Positions 35,942 to 49,065 of a stretch of DNA of 64,000 nucleotides are shown here, in pieces; positions within the stretch are counted from its first letter, which is position 1, and each line of letters opens with the position of its first letter. A model generated the notes under the pieces. It saw only the letters and a program-made list of their open reading frames with translations. It had not been told where the DNA came from and did not search any database. The DNA is taken from NCBI RefSeq assembly GCF_012726175.1, contig NZ_JAASAD010000001.1, forward strand, positions 248,001 to 312,000, given 5' to 3'. The stretch is from Micromonospora sp. HNM0581 (lineage in GTDB: Bacteria > Actinomycetota > Actinomycetes > Mycobacteriales > Micromonosporaceae). The position numbers and the translations under genes were made by a program.

Positions 35942-36724
35942 ATGATCCGACTCTCCGAGGTGTCGCGTACCTTCGACGGCCGCACCGGCCGGGTCGAGGC
36001 GTTGCGGGGCATCGACCTCGACGTCGCCGAAGGCGAGTTCGTCGCGGTACTCGGCCGCTCCGGGTGCGGCAAGTCCACCCTGCTACGGCTGATCTCCGGT
36101 CTGATTCCGGTCAGCTCCGGCGAGGTCGCTGTCGCCGGAAAACCGGTCACCGGGCCGCGCCGGGACATCGCCATGCTGTTCCAGCGGCCGGCCCTGCTCC
36201 CCTGGCGCAGCGTCCTGGACAACGTCCTGCTGCCCGTAGAGATCTTCGGCTGGAAACGGGCCGCCCACCGCGACCGGGCCCGGGACCTCCTCGACGTAGC
36301 CGGGTTGTCCGGCTTCGAGAAGCGGCTGCCGCACGAACTCTCCGGCGGCATGCAGCAGCGGGTCTCCCTGTGCCGGTCACTGATCGGTGACCCCCGGGTC
36401 ATGCTGATGGACGAACCCTTCTCCGCACTCGACGCGCTCACCCGCGAGGAACTCTCCGGCGAACTCCAGCGGGTCCACATGCGCAACGGGGCGACCGTCG
36501 TCTTCGTCACCCACTCCATCGACGAGGCGGTACTTCTCGCCGACCGGGTGGTGGTGCTCAGCCCCCGCCCCGGCCGTGTCCGCAAGGTCGTCGAGGTGAC
36601 CATTCCCCGGCCACGCAGCCTGGGCCGTAACGCCCACCTGGCAGACGTCGCCCGGGTCAGTGCCGACCTGCACGAACTGCTGATGGAACGCGAACAGGCG
36701 GCAGCCGGCACGGAGGGACGATGA
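35942..36724 (+). CDS. ABC transporter ATP-binding protein, taurine/nitrate/sulfonate type
   Basis: A 260-residue ATPase with Walker A GRSGCGKST (about 40-48), Q-loop FQRPALLPW, signature LSGGMQQR, Walker B VMLMDEPFSALD and the switch His in FVTHSID. GGAGG lies ten bases before ATG 35942; an upstream TTG would overlap that site and is rejected. It overlaps the LLM gene by four bases. It is the natural ATPase for the permease at 33689. Confidence 0.93.
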   Translation: MIRLSEVSRTFDGRTGRVEALRGIDLDVAEGEFVAVLGRSGCGKSTLLRLISGLIPVSSGEVAVAGKPVTGPRRDIAMLFQRPALLPWRSVLDNVLLPVEIFGWKRAAHRDRARDLLDVAGLSGFEKRLPHELSGGMQQRVSLCRSLIGDPRVMLMDEPFSALDALTREELSGELQRVHMRNGATVVFVTHSIDEAVLLADRVVVLSPRPGRVRKVVEVTIPRPRSLGRNAHLADVARVSADLHELLMEREQAAAGTEGR

Positions 36725-37677
36725 GCATGCGGGTGGCCGTATTCACGGAGCCGCACCGCGGAGCCACCTACGACGACCAGCTCCGCTTCGCCCAACTCGC
36801 CGAGCAGGGCGGCTTCGACGGGTTCCTCCGAGCCGACCACTACCAGGCCATGGGCGACGAACCGGCGCCGCCCGGCCCGACCGACGCCTGGCTCACCCTG
36901 GCGGCGCTCGCCCGGGAGACCAGCCGGATCCGGCTGGGCACCCTGGTCACCTCGGCGACGTTCCGGCTACCCGGCCCGCTGGCGGTGATGGTGGCCCAGG
37001 TCGACCAGATGAGTGGCGGTCGGGTCGAGCTGGGCATCGGAGCCGGCTGGTACGCCCGGGAGCACACCTCGTACGGCATCCCGTTTCCCGGCACCACCAC
37101 GCGCTTCGACCGGCTGACCGAACAACTCGAAGTGATCACCGGCCTGTGGCGGACCCCGTCCGGCGAGACGTTCAACTACGTCGGTGACCACTACCGGCTC
37201 ACCGACTGCCCGGCCCTGCCCAAACCGGTGCAGACCCCGGGTCCCCCGGTGATCGTCGGTGGGCGGGGCCCCAAGCGCACCCCGGAGCTCGCCGCCCGGT
37301 ACGCCGACGAATTCAACGTGCCCTTCACCAGCGTCGACCAGGCCCGCGAGGCGTACGAACGGGTCGAGGAGGCAGGTCAGCGGGTCGACCGCGCCGGCAC
37401 CGGGCGTCCACCGTTGACGCTCTCCGCCGGCATTGTGGTGGCGATCGGACGTACCGACAGCGAGGCTCGACGGCGAGCCGCCCCGCTGCACGTCAAGAGC
37501 GCCCTGCCGCCCGAGGACCCGGTGGTCGGCTCACCACGGCAGCTTGTCGACCGGATCGGCGAGTTCGCGGCGATCGGCACCTCCCGGGTGCATCTGCGCC
37601 TGATCGACCTCACCGATCTGGACCACCTGGAGCTGATCGCCGCCGAGGTACTCCCCCAGCTGGACGGGACCCGATGA
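36721..37677 (+). CDS. LLM-class F420-dependent oxidoreductase
   Basis: A 318-residue luciferase-like TIM barrel. Typical signs are the N-terminal strand FTEPHRGATYDDQL, the QMSGGRVELGIGAGW motif, HTSYGIPFP, and VIVGGRGPKRTPELAARYADEFN. Such enzymes use F420 (common in actinobacteria) or FMN. Being translationally coupled to an uptake ATPase and a cupin, it probably acts on the imported compound, as SsuD does for sulfonates; the substrate is unknown. Confidence 0.88.
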   Translation: MSMRVAVFTEPHRGATYDDQLRFAQLAEQGGFDGFLRADHYQAMGDEPAPPGPTDAWLTLAALARETSRIRLGTLVTSATFRLPGPLAVMVAQVDQMSGGRVELGIGAGWYAREHTSYGIPFPGTTTRFDRLTEQLEVITGLWRTPSGETFNYVGDHYRLTDCPALPKPVQTPGPPVIVGGRGPKRTPELAARYADEFNVPFTSVDQAREAYERVEEAGQRVDRAGTGRPPLTLSAGIVVAIGRTDSEARRRAAPLHVKSALPPEDPVVGSPRQLVDRIGEFAAIGTSRVHLRLIDLTDLDHLELIAAEVLPQLDGTR

Positions 37678-38003
37678 TCGAGACACCGCCCGACGCTCCC
37701 ACGCCCGGCTCCGACGACGTACTCGGCCCGGTGGGACAGGAGATCGTCTTCGAGAACGACCGGGTACGGGTCTGGCACATCCGGCTGGAGCCCGGTGAAC
37801 GGCAGCCGCTGCACCGGCACGATCACCCCTATCTGGTGGTGGCCGTCCAGGGCGCGAAGAACGTCGTGCAGACGGTCGACGGCACACGGATCGACGCCGA
37901 TGAGCCCACCGGCGGGGTGGTCTTTCGTGACCCCGGCGCGGTGCACATGCTCACCAACGTCGGCGACACGACATACCTGGCCCGGCTGGTCGAGCTCAAG
38001 TAG
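37674..38003 (+). CDS. small cupin-domain protein
   Basis: A 109-residue single cupin. The metal motif is in GERQPLHRHDHPYLVVAVQG (two His and a Glu/Gln expected), and the second motif carries FRDPGAVHMLTNVG with His. It overlaps the LLM gene by four bases and ends the operon. Such cupins can be dioxygenases, isomerases or ligand sensors. Confidence 0.85.
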   Translation: MIETPPDAPTPGSDDVLGPVGQEIVFENDRVRVWHIRLEPGERQPLHRHDHPYLVVAVQGAKNVVQTVDGTRIDADEPTGGVVFRDPGAVHMLTNVGDTTYLARLVELK

Positions 38004-38068
38004 ACCCACCACGAGCAGGTCGTACGTCCGTACACGGCGTGCCGGTGGCGATCGGTGGCGGCTGACCG

Positions 38069-38081
38069 TAACGTGCCGGTC
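38069..38081 (+). promoter_or_regulatory. candidate -10 element, leaderless membrane protein
   Basis: TAACGT (38069-38074) is followed by seven bases and ATG 38082. No ribosome site is present, and the previous gene stops 78 bases upstream. Confidence 0.45.
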
Positions 38082-39923
38082 ATGGCCCATCGGACATCGA
38101 GCCGACTCCTGTTCACCGCCTTCGGCGTCAGCCTGCTGGCCGGCGCCGGTCAGCTCGGCCTCGCCTTCGGCTTCGGCATCGTCCGGCTCACCGGAAGCTT
38201 CACCGGCGAGAGCGTCAACCAGTGGCCGGCTCAGCTCGTCTGGGCCGGTTGGTTCGCCGCGAACGCCGCCGTGATCGGTGCTGTGCTCACCGAGCGGGTG
38301 ACCCGACCAGGCGGGCAACTCGGCGGCACCGCGCGGCAACTGGCCGTCGCGGGCTGCGCTGCCGCGGGCGCGACGATCGTGGCGCCCCTCTGCATGCAGC
38401 CGGCCCGCAACGCCGAACTCATCTCGGTCGACCCGGTCTGGGCCGTGGCCATCTGCGCGGGACTCGGCGCGGTGGTCGGTGCCGGTGCCGCGCTGGCCGT
38501 GTTGGTCCGGCCCCCGTTCGCCTGGAACATCGCAGCGGTGGCCGCGGTGGTCTGGCTCCTCGCTCTGCTGTCTGTGATTCCGTCCCTGGGGGCGAGCGGA
38601 CCGCTGACCCCGGTACGCCTCGGTGTCCTGGAACCAGCCTGGCTCGCCACCGGCACCGCGCAGCAACTGGCCCTGCTGATCCTGCCGTTGGTGTGTCTAC
38701 TGGCCGGCGCGGCGACCGCCGCGGTGGCTCGGCGGCGTGGGCTTCCCCCGATGATCAGCGGACCCAGCGGGGTCGCCGGGCCGGTGCTCGTGGCTTTCGC
38801 CTACCTGGCCGCCGGTCCGGGTGACACGAGCGACCGCTACCAGTTGACCCCCTACTACGCCGCGCTGATCGCGGTGGTGGTAGGCGCGCTCGGGTCCGCC
38901 GCCGCAGCACTGCTGCCCACGACTGCCTCCGACCGGGTGGCGCCCACCGGTGGCACCGTCATCGAGCCGACCGCCATTCTGCAACCGTTGCCGGCGACCC
39001 CTGCGTTACCCGCTTCGGTCGCAGACTCCGCCGACCCGACGGTCACCCCGCCGCAGCCGGTCGTCGTTGTCGACGACAGCACCGAGACCGACCGGTCGGC
39101 TGGCTCACCGCCACACTGGCACTGGCCGGTCGCGCTCTCCGACCCGTCCACCGCCACGGTCGCATCCGGCGCTGACGGTGCCGGCCCTGCTGACGCCGAA
39201 GCCACAGGCGTCGACGATGCCGAAAACCAGCCGGCGGCGGAGAGTGACGGGCATTACGGGTCGGCGATGGAGCCGGCGACGGTGGGCGACGGCGGCGACC
39301 TGCCTCCGGCCGAACCCACCACGGTGGCCCCCGCTCCGCCCCTCACCCCCGCCGGCAGGGCCCCGACGCCCCGCCGTACCCAAACATCCCGGGCACCGGA
39401 CCCGTCAGCGGCCCCGCCGCCCGCCACCCCACCGGCACAGGCCGCCCCAGCGCCAACGGATGGGGCCGAAGGTCGATCGGCGGTGGAAGGGGTACCCGAG
39501 ACGTCACCACGGCCACGACAACGGCTCGCACTGCCCGACCTCGGTGGGGCACCGGCTGGGCCTGTGGCACCCGAATCGCCCGGCATCGCGGCGGCACTGC
39601 CGGAGACCCCGGAGGTCTCCATCGAAACGGCAGCCGCCGCCCGTGATCTCACGGCCGCCTTCACGAAGCCACCCGCCGTCCGGACCGAGGACGTCCAGCC
39701 GGACGGCGACGCGGAGAAGAGCCGACGCGGGCTGTTCCGACGCGGCAGATCCAGGTCTGCGGAGCAGGCCGCCGACGAGCAGGACGAACCGTTACCGGCC
39801 CAGGACGAGGAGTACGTCGACTGGGTCACCGGGCTCAGCCGGCCACTCGACGACGACGATCCCTCGCCACCGAAGGAACCACGCCGTTCCCTGCGGTCGA
39901 CCGGTCGGCATCACCGGCACTGA
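38082..39923 (+). CDS. multi-span membrane protein with proline-rich cytoplasmic tail
   Basis: A 613-residue protein of no recognised family. Residues about 8-285 hold roughly eight hydrophobic segments; the rest (about 290-613) is rich in Pro, Ala, Thr and acidic residues, has no sign of a fold until a basic RRGLFRRGRSRS stretch, and ends with an acidic EEYVDWVTGLSRPLDDD. The tail's conserved-looking end suggests a partner-binding motif. Codon use is like its neighbours. ATG 38082 was chosen because it has a TANNNT-plus-7 leader. Confidence 0.75.
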   Translation: MAHRTSSRLLFTAFGVSLLAGAGQLGLAFGFGIVRLTGSFTGESVNQWPAQLVWAGWFAANAAVIGAVLTERVTRPGGQLGGTARQLAVAGCAAAGATIVAPLCMQPARNAELISVDPVWAVAICAGLGAVVGAGAALAVLVRPPFAWNIAAVAAVVWLLALLSVIPSLGASGPLTPVRLGVLEPAWLATGTAQQLALLILPLVCLLAGAATAAVARRRGLPPMISGPSGVAGPVLVAFAYLAAGPGDTSDRYQLTPYYAALIAVVVGALGSAAAALLPTTASDRVAPTGGTVIEPTAILQPLPATPALPASVADSADPTVTPPQPVVVVDDSTETDRSAGSPPHWHWPVALSDPSTATVASGADGAGPADAEATGVDDAENQPAAESDGHYGSAMEPATVGDGGDLPPAEPTTVAPAPPLTPAGRAPTPRRTQTSRAPDPSAAPPPATPPAQAAPAPTDGAEGRSAVEGVPETSPRPRQRLALPDLGGAPAGPVAPESPGIAAALPETPEVSIETAAAARDLTAAFTKPPAVRTEDVQPDGDAEKSRRGLFRRGRSRSAEQAADEQDEPLPAQDEEYVDWVTGLSRPLDDDDPSPPKEPRRSLRSTGRHHRH

Positions 39924-40012
39924 GTCACCGCCCGGTGCACCAGCGGCGGGCGACCCTCCCACACCTCACGGCGAATTCATCTCGAGTAGCCGCCAGGGAG
40001 ATCAGAAGTCAA

Positions 40013-40060
40013 GCGCCCTATGTCTGGCTGACATGATCATGTCGCTCAGACATAGGGCGC
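40013..40060. repeat. 48-base nested palindrome between convergent genes
   Basis: Outer arms GCGCCCTATGTCTG (40013-40026) and CAGACATAGGGCGC (40047-40060) are perfect; the centre is the palindrome ACATGATCATGT (40031-40042). Only three position pairs fail. The site also reads as two direct TGTC-n5-GACA units (40021-40033, 40040-40052) around TGATCA. It lies between the membrane-protein gene and thiC, 30 bases from the thiC stop, so it may be a bidirectional terminator, but the symmetry also suits a protein-binding site. Confidence 0.8.
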
Positions 40061-40090
40061 CGAGGGTTAACGTGGCCTCCGCCCGTCCGG

Positions 40091-44276
<4,186 letters not shown>

Positions 44277-44286
<10 letters not shown>

Positions 44287-45464
44287 GAGTCGTCCTCCGT
44301 CGACAGCCGAAAGTTGGGGCGGGTAGCGCTGCCGACGCCGGCCGGACCGACGAACCGGTCCGGCCGGAACGGCGCGAGCAGCGGGTCGGGGCTGCCGACG
44401 CCGGTGACCAGATCGGTGATCAGGTCAGCGGTGACCGGTGCAAGCACGATCCCGTGGCGGTGGTGACCGGCGGCCACCAGCACGCCCGGGTGCCCCGGCA
44501 GCGGGCCGAGGATCGGGGCATTGTCCGGTGTGCCCGGACGCAGCCCCGCCCGCGTCTCCACCAGGTCGTACTCGGCGATCTCGGGCAGCAGGTCGACGGC
44601 TGCCCGCAGCAGCCGCAGCACCGCTCCGGCGGAGACCTCCAGGTCGGAGCGCTCCTCGACGGTCGCTCCGACGACCACCTCGCCACTGTCGCGGGGCACC
44701 AGGTAGACCTGCTCCCCGTCGGCGTACCCCCGGATCACGTGCCGGAAGCCTGGCGGCCCGCCGTCGGGTGCGCGCAGTCGCAACACCTGTCCCTTCACCG
44801 GACGGACCGGCAGCCCGGTCAGGGCCGCGGTGCCGCAGCCGGCGGCGACAACTGTCACGGCGGCCGTGACCTCGGACAGCCGACGCACCGGCTCGGCGAC
44901 CAGCCTGGCTCCCGCCCGTTCCGCCGCCAGCCGTAGTGCCGGCACCAGCCGGCGTGGATCGACCTGATGGTCGGTGGCGGCGAGCGCGCCGCCACGTATC
45001 CGCGGTGCCAGCGCCGGCTCGCGTTCGCGCAGCTGCGACGGGCGCAGTGGCGTCACCGGCAACCCCAACTCCTGCTGGTACGCCCAGAGCCGACGCGTCT
45101 GCGCGAGGTCGTCGGCGGTCAGACCGACCATCAGGGTGCCTTCGGTGCGGTAGCCGATGTCGCTGCCGACCGCCTCGCCCAGCTCGGCGGCGAACCCCGG
45201 CCAGCGCCCGGCCGACTCGGTGAGTAGGCCGGTCAGTTCCCGCTCACCGAAGTACGCCTCGGCGACCGGCGCCAGCATCCCGGCGGCGACGTGCGAGGCA
45301 CCCGACCCGGGTGCCGGGTCGTGCACGGCCACCCGCAGCCCGCGTGTCGCGCACCGCCAGGCGACCGCCCATCCGATCGGTCCACCCCCGACCACCGCCA
45401 CATCCGGTGCAAGGGAGGACCCTCTGTCGACGCTTCCGGTGGCGGCGGGGCCCCCGGCTAACAC
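44277..45464 (-). CDS. thiO: glycine oxidase
   Basis: A 395-residue FAD amine oxidase producing the glycine imine for ThiG. The FAD site is VAVVGGGPIGWAVAWRC (about 23-39); later parts include GMLAPVAEA, GYRTEGTLMVG, VVGATVEERS and the C-terminal HRHGIVLAPVTADLI. The start is uncertain: GTG 45464 overlaps the thiE stop and is preferred, but a GTG inside DVAVV would also keep the FAD motif. Confidence 0.93.
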
Positions 45465-46084
45465 GAAAGGCCCCGTAGCAGCTGGGCGGCGGCGTACGCG
45501 GGGTCGCCGGCCCCGGATAGCGCACCGACCACCGCCACCCCGTGCGCGCCGGCGGCCCGCAACTCGGGTACGTCCGTCGCCGTCACCCCGCCGATGGCGA
45601 CAACCGGTACCCCGACCGCCTCGACCACCGCTCGGACACCGGCCACGCCGATCGGCGGTGGTAACCCGTCCTTGGTGACGGTGGTGCGGCACGGCCCCAC
45701 GCCCAGGTAACTCGCTCCGGCGGTGGCCGCCGCCAACGCGGTTGCCGGTTCCCGCGCGGTGGCGCCCAGTACCGCCGCCGGGCCGAGCACCTGCCGGGCC
45801 GCCGCCACGGGTAGATCGTCGGCACCGACGTGGCCACCGGCGGCGCCGGTGGCCAGTGCCACATGCAGTCGGTCGTTGACCAGGCAGGGCACTCCGTACG
45901 GCGTGCAGAGGGCCAGCACCTGCCGGGTCAGCTCGTACGCCTGACGGTCGGTGGCCTCGTCCTCGACGCGGACCTGCACCACCAACTCGGTGCGTGCCAC
46001 CGGCAGTACGGCACGCAGCACGGCGAGGGTGTCCCGCCCCGGTCGGGTGTCGGTGATCAGGTGCAGTCGTCCCAGGGACGGCAC
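45458..46084 (-). CDS. thiE: thiamine-phosphate synthase
   Basis: A 208-residue enzyme joining HMP-PP and the thiazole phosphate. It has LHLITD at the start, VQVRVED, CLVNDRLHVALATGAAGGHVGADD, GATAREP, YLGVGPCRTTVTKDG and VVAIGGVTATDV, so the pyrophosphate and metal residues are in place. The GTG 46084 is preceded by GGAGGAGAG, which lies next to the 3' strand of the riboswitch, so ligand binding could hide it. First gene of the operon. Confidence 0.95.
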   Translation of the reverse strand: MPSLGRLHLITDTRPGRDTLAVLRAVLPVARTELVVQVRVEDEATDRQAYELTRQVLALCTPYGVPCLVNDRLHVALATGAAGGHVGADDLPVAAARQVLGPAAVLGATAREPATALAAATAGASYLGVGPCRTTVTKDGLPPPIGVAGVRAVVEAVGVPVVAIGGVTATDVPELRAAGAHGVAVVGALSGAGDPAYAAAQLLRGLSC

Positions 46085-46091
46085 GGCAACT

Positions 46092-46188
46092 CTCCTCCCT
46101 GCGCCGGCATTACCCGGATCAGGTTCGACGGTCGGGGGCTCACAGCCCCCCTCTCAGCCCGGTCGACCGGGCTCCCGTGGGTCACTTG
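46092..46188 (-). promoter_or_regulatory. TPP riboswitch (THI element)
   Basis: On the minus strand the conserved core GGGCTGAGAGGGGGG (with CTGAGA) is followed by a GC hairpin and CCTGATCCGGGTAATGCC, then GCGCAGGGAGGAG. These are the two universal parts of the TPP aptamer (pyrimidine sensor CUGAGA; CCUGAUC...GGUAAUGCC). The 3' closing strand is next to the thiE ribosome site. Termini are approximate. Confidence 0.95.
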
Positions 46189-46194
46189 GGTGCC

Positions 46195-46223
46195 ACCGTA
46201 CGGCACATCGCGCGGCCTGCCAA
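46195..46223 (-). promoter_or_regulatory. thi operon promoter
   Basis: On the minus strand TTGGCA (46218-46223) and TACGGT (46195-46200) are separated by exactly 17 bases. The expected start point near 46188 is the beginning of the riboswitch. This is the clearest housekeeping-sigma promoter in the window. Confidence 0.75.
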
Positions 46224-46328
46224 GACGCTGGGCAGCACAGGGCGCGGCGCGACTGGTGCGGTGGCCAGGAGCCTCTGCGGCGCGGTGCCGGGCCGACGCG
46301 GCCGGGTGAAGGTTTCCGCGCACCGCCC

Positions 46329-47288
46329 CTAGCGGTCGAGGACCGCCCGGAGGGCCTTGAGGTCGGTGTCGGTTGGTTGCCAGGCGCCTGCCTCGGCGTT
46401 GGCGCGCACCTGTTCCGGTGTGGTGGCACCGGCGATGACGGAGGTGACTGCCGGCTGGGCGGCGAGCCCACCGATCGCCACGTGCAGCATCGGCACCTGC
46501 CGTTGCGCGGCGTACGCCTCGATGCCCTCGATGGTGTCCCAGTCGGCGGCGGCGAGCCGTTGCGCGTACCGGCCGCCACCGGACAGGCGGCTGCCGGCGG
46601 GTGGTGCCTCACCCCGCTTGTACTTGCCGGTGAGCAGCCCGTTGGCCAGCGGGAAGAACGGCAGCATGCCCAACCCGAACCGGTCGCAGGCCGGCAGCAC
46701 CTCGATCTCGGCATCCCGGTTGAGCAGGCTGTAGTGGTTCTGCGCGCTGACGAACCGGGCGAAGCCCCGGGTCTTCGCCGTCCAGTCGGCGTCGGCGATC
46801 TGCCAGCCGGCGAAGTTGGAGTTGCCGAGGTACCGCACCTTGCCGGCGCGGACCAGATCGTCCAGGGCGGACAGCGTCTCGTCGATCGGGGTCCCCGGGT
46901 CCGGCTCGTGGAACTGGTACAGGTCGATGTGGTCGGTGTCCAGTCGACGCAGTGACGCCTCGACCGCCCTGATCACGTACCGCCGCGAGCCCCGCACCCC
47001 GAAGTCGCGTCCGTTGCTGCCGGCCATCGACATGCCGAACTTGGTGGCCAGCACCACCTCGTCGCGGCGGCCCTTGAGGGCCGCACCGAGTTGCGCCTCC
47101 GACGCGCCGTGGGGCTCGCCGTAGATGTCGGCGGTGTCGAAGAAGTTGATGCCGGCGTCGAGGGCCGCGTCGACCACCGCGCGGGTGCCGTCCGGGTCGA
47201 GTTTGCGGCCGAAGTTGTTGCAGCCGATCCCCACGACGGACACCACGAGCCCGGAGTCGCCCAACCGGCGATAGGTCATCTCACTCAC
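46329..47288 (-). CDS. aldo/keto reductase
   Basis: A 319-residue TIM-barrel NADPH reductase of the YghZ/Kv-beta-like group. The catalytic set is visible: Asp and Tyr in FFDTADIYG, Lys in LATKFGM, and His in LYQFHEPDP; the NADPH end includes VIAGATTPEQVRAN. The GTG start has TAGGGT six bases upstream (leaderless type); an in-frame ATG lies three codons later. Substrate unknown; it is upstream of, but not part of, the thi transcript. Confidence 0.93.
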   Translation of the reverse strand: MSEMTYRRLGDSGLVVSVVGIGCNNFGRKLDPDGTRAVVDAALDAGINFFDTADIYGEPHGASEAQLGAALKGRRDEVVLATKFGMSMAGSNGRDFGVRGSRRYVIRAVEASLRRLDTDHIDLYQFHEPDPGTPIDETLSALDDLVRAGKVRYLGNSNFAGWQIADADWTAKTRGFARFVSAQNHYSLLNRDAEIEVLPACDRFGLGMLPFFPLANGLLTGKYKRGEAPPAGSRLSGGGRYAQRLAAADWDTIEGIEAYAAQRQVPMLHVAIGGLAAQPAVTSVIAGATTPEQVRANAEAGAWQPTDTDLKALRAVLDR

Positions 47289-47300
47289 CAGGTCACCCTA
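47289..47300 (-). promoter_or_regulatory. candidate -10 element, leaderless aldo/keto reductase
   Basis: TAGGGT (47295-47300, minus strand) is six bases before the GTG at 47288. Spacing is one base shorter than in the other leaderless candidates here. Confidence 0.4.
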
Positions 47301-47338
47301 TGTCGCCTCGTAGGCCGGTCGCAGGGGCCCGGGGCCAG

Positions 47339-49018
47339 CTAGGCCACGTCCCAGACCGGCTCGTCGGTTTCGACCACTTCGCCGTCGCCCCGGAACAGCA
47401 GGAACCGGTCGAAGGTGCGGGTGAACCAGCGGTCGTGGGTGACCGCCACCACCGTGCCGGAGAATGCGGTGAGTCCGGTTTCCAACGCCTCGGCCGAGGC
47501 CAGGTCGAGGTTGTCGGTGGGCTCGTCGAGCAGCAGCATGGTCGCACCGGACAGTTCCAGCAGCAGCACCAGAAAGCGGGCCTGCTGCCCTCCGGAGAGG
47601 GTGCCGAAGCGCTGGTCGCCCTGCCCGGCCAGTTCGTACCGGGAAAGCGCCGCCATCGCCGCATGCCGGTCCATGCCGGTCCGGTGCTCGTCGCCCCGCC
47701 AGAGGATCTCCACGAGGGTCCGCGTCATCAGCTCGGGTCGGTCGTGGGTTTGCGAGAAGTGTCCTGGGCGTACCCGCGCGCCGAGCCGGGCCGTTCCGTC
47801 GTGCGCCACCGGCGCAAGCGCCGCCGCGGCATCGACGGGGCCGTTGGCCGGGTCCGGATCTGTTCCACCGCGGGCCAGCAGGCGTAGGAAGTGGGACTTG
47901 CCGGTGCCGTTGGCACCCAGCACCGCGAGGCGGTCGCCGTACCACAACTCCAGGTCGAAGGGGTAGGTCAGGCCGTCCAGTTCCAGCTGCTCGCAGATCA
48001 GTGCGCGCTTGCCGGTCCGGCCGCCGGCCAGCCGCATCCGGATGTCCTGCTCCTTCGGCGGTACGGGTGGTGGCCCGGCCTCCTCGAACTTGCGCAGCCG
48101 GGTCTGTGCCGCCTGGTACCGCGAGGCCATGCCGGAGTTGTACGCGGCTTTCTGCTTGTACATCAACATCAGCTCGCGCAGCTTCTGGTGCTCCTCGTCC
48201 CACCGTTTGCGCTGCTCGTCGAGACGGTCGTGCCTCGATACACGCGCCGCGTGCCAGCTGGCGAAGCCACCCGGGTGCACCCAGGCGCTGCCGCCCTCCA
48301 CCGCGACCACCCGATCGGCGGTGTGTGCCAGCAGTTCCCGGTCGTGCGAGACGTAGAGCACCGACTTGGTCGACTCCCGCAGCCGCGCCTCCAGCCAACG
48401 TTTGCCGGGCACGTCGAGGAAGTTGTCCGGTTCGTCGAGCAGCAGCACCTCGTCGGGGCCGCGCAGCAGCAACTCCAGCGCGAAGCGCTTCTGCTGACCG
48501 CCGGAGAGGGTCCGGACCAGGCGCTGGCGGGCGGCGTCCCAGGGCAGGTCCAGGACGATGGTGGCGACGGTGTCGAAGAGCACCTCGGCGTCGTACCCGC
48601 CGGTCTCGCCCCAGGCGGCCAACGCGTCGGCGTACGCCAGTTGGGCCTTGCCTGCGGCGGTGCTGTACTTGCCACGCAGTTCGGCGTCGCGCATGGCCGC
48701 CTCGGTCTCGGCGAGCCGGCGTCCGGCGTCGCGCAGCGCGGGCGGCGCCAGCGACAGGGCGAGGTCAGCGAGCGTCGACTCGTCACCGATCATGCCGATG
48801 AACTGGCGCATCACGCCCAGCCCACCGGTACGCGCGATCGCGCCGGTGTGCACCGGCAGGTCACCGGCGACCATCCGCAGTAGCGTCGTCTTGCCGGCAC
48901 CGTTCGGCCCGACAAGCGCCACCTTGGCGCCCTCACCGACCCGGAACGACACCTCGGCGAAGAGTTCCCGCCCGTCCGGCAGGACATGCCCGACCGCCGC
49001 CACGTCCACGTATCCCAC
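47339..49018 (-). CDS. ABC-F family ATPase
   Basis: A 559-residue soluble protein with two ABC domains. First: Walker A GPNGAGKTT (37-45), LSGGQQKRF, LLLDEPDNFLD. Second: GANGTGKS, LSGGQQARF, LLLDEPTDNLD. The linker (about 250-320) is charged and helical, as needed to reach the ribosomal P/E site. ABC-F proteins rescue or protect ribosomes; some give antibiotic resistance. No membrane segments. GTG start with a weak AGGA site. Confidence 0.93.
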   Translation of the reverse strand: MGYVDVAAVGHVLPDGRELFAEVSFRVGEGAKVALVGPNGAGKTTLLRMVAGDLPVHTGAIARTGGLGVMRQFIGMIGDESTLADLALSLAPPALRDAGRRLAETEAAMRDAELRGKYSTAAGKAQLAYADALAAWGETGGYDAEVLFDTVATIVLDLPWDAARQRLVRTLSGGQQKRFALELLLRGPDEVLLLDEPDNFLDVPGKRWLEARLRESTKSVLYVSHDRELLAHTADRVVAVEGGSAWVHPGGFASWHAARVSRHDRLDEQRKRWDEEHQKLRELMLMYKQKAAYNSGMASRYQAAQTRLRKFEEAGPPPVPPKEQDIRMRLAGGRTGKRALICEQLELDGLTYPFDLELWYGDRLAVLGANGTGKSHFLRLLARGGTDPDPANGPVDAAAALAPVAHDGTARLGARVRPGHFSQTHDRPELMTRTLVEILWRGDEHRTGMDRHAAMAALSRYELAGQGDQRFGTLSGGQQARFLVLLLELSGATMLLLDEPTDNLDLASAEALETGLTAFSGTVVAVTHDRWFTRTFDRFLLFRGDGEVVETDEPVWDVA

Positions 49019-49065
49019 GGGGGCATCCTGCCCGAGCCGGCCCGGCGGGCCAACTGTTTACCCGG

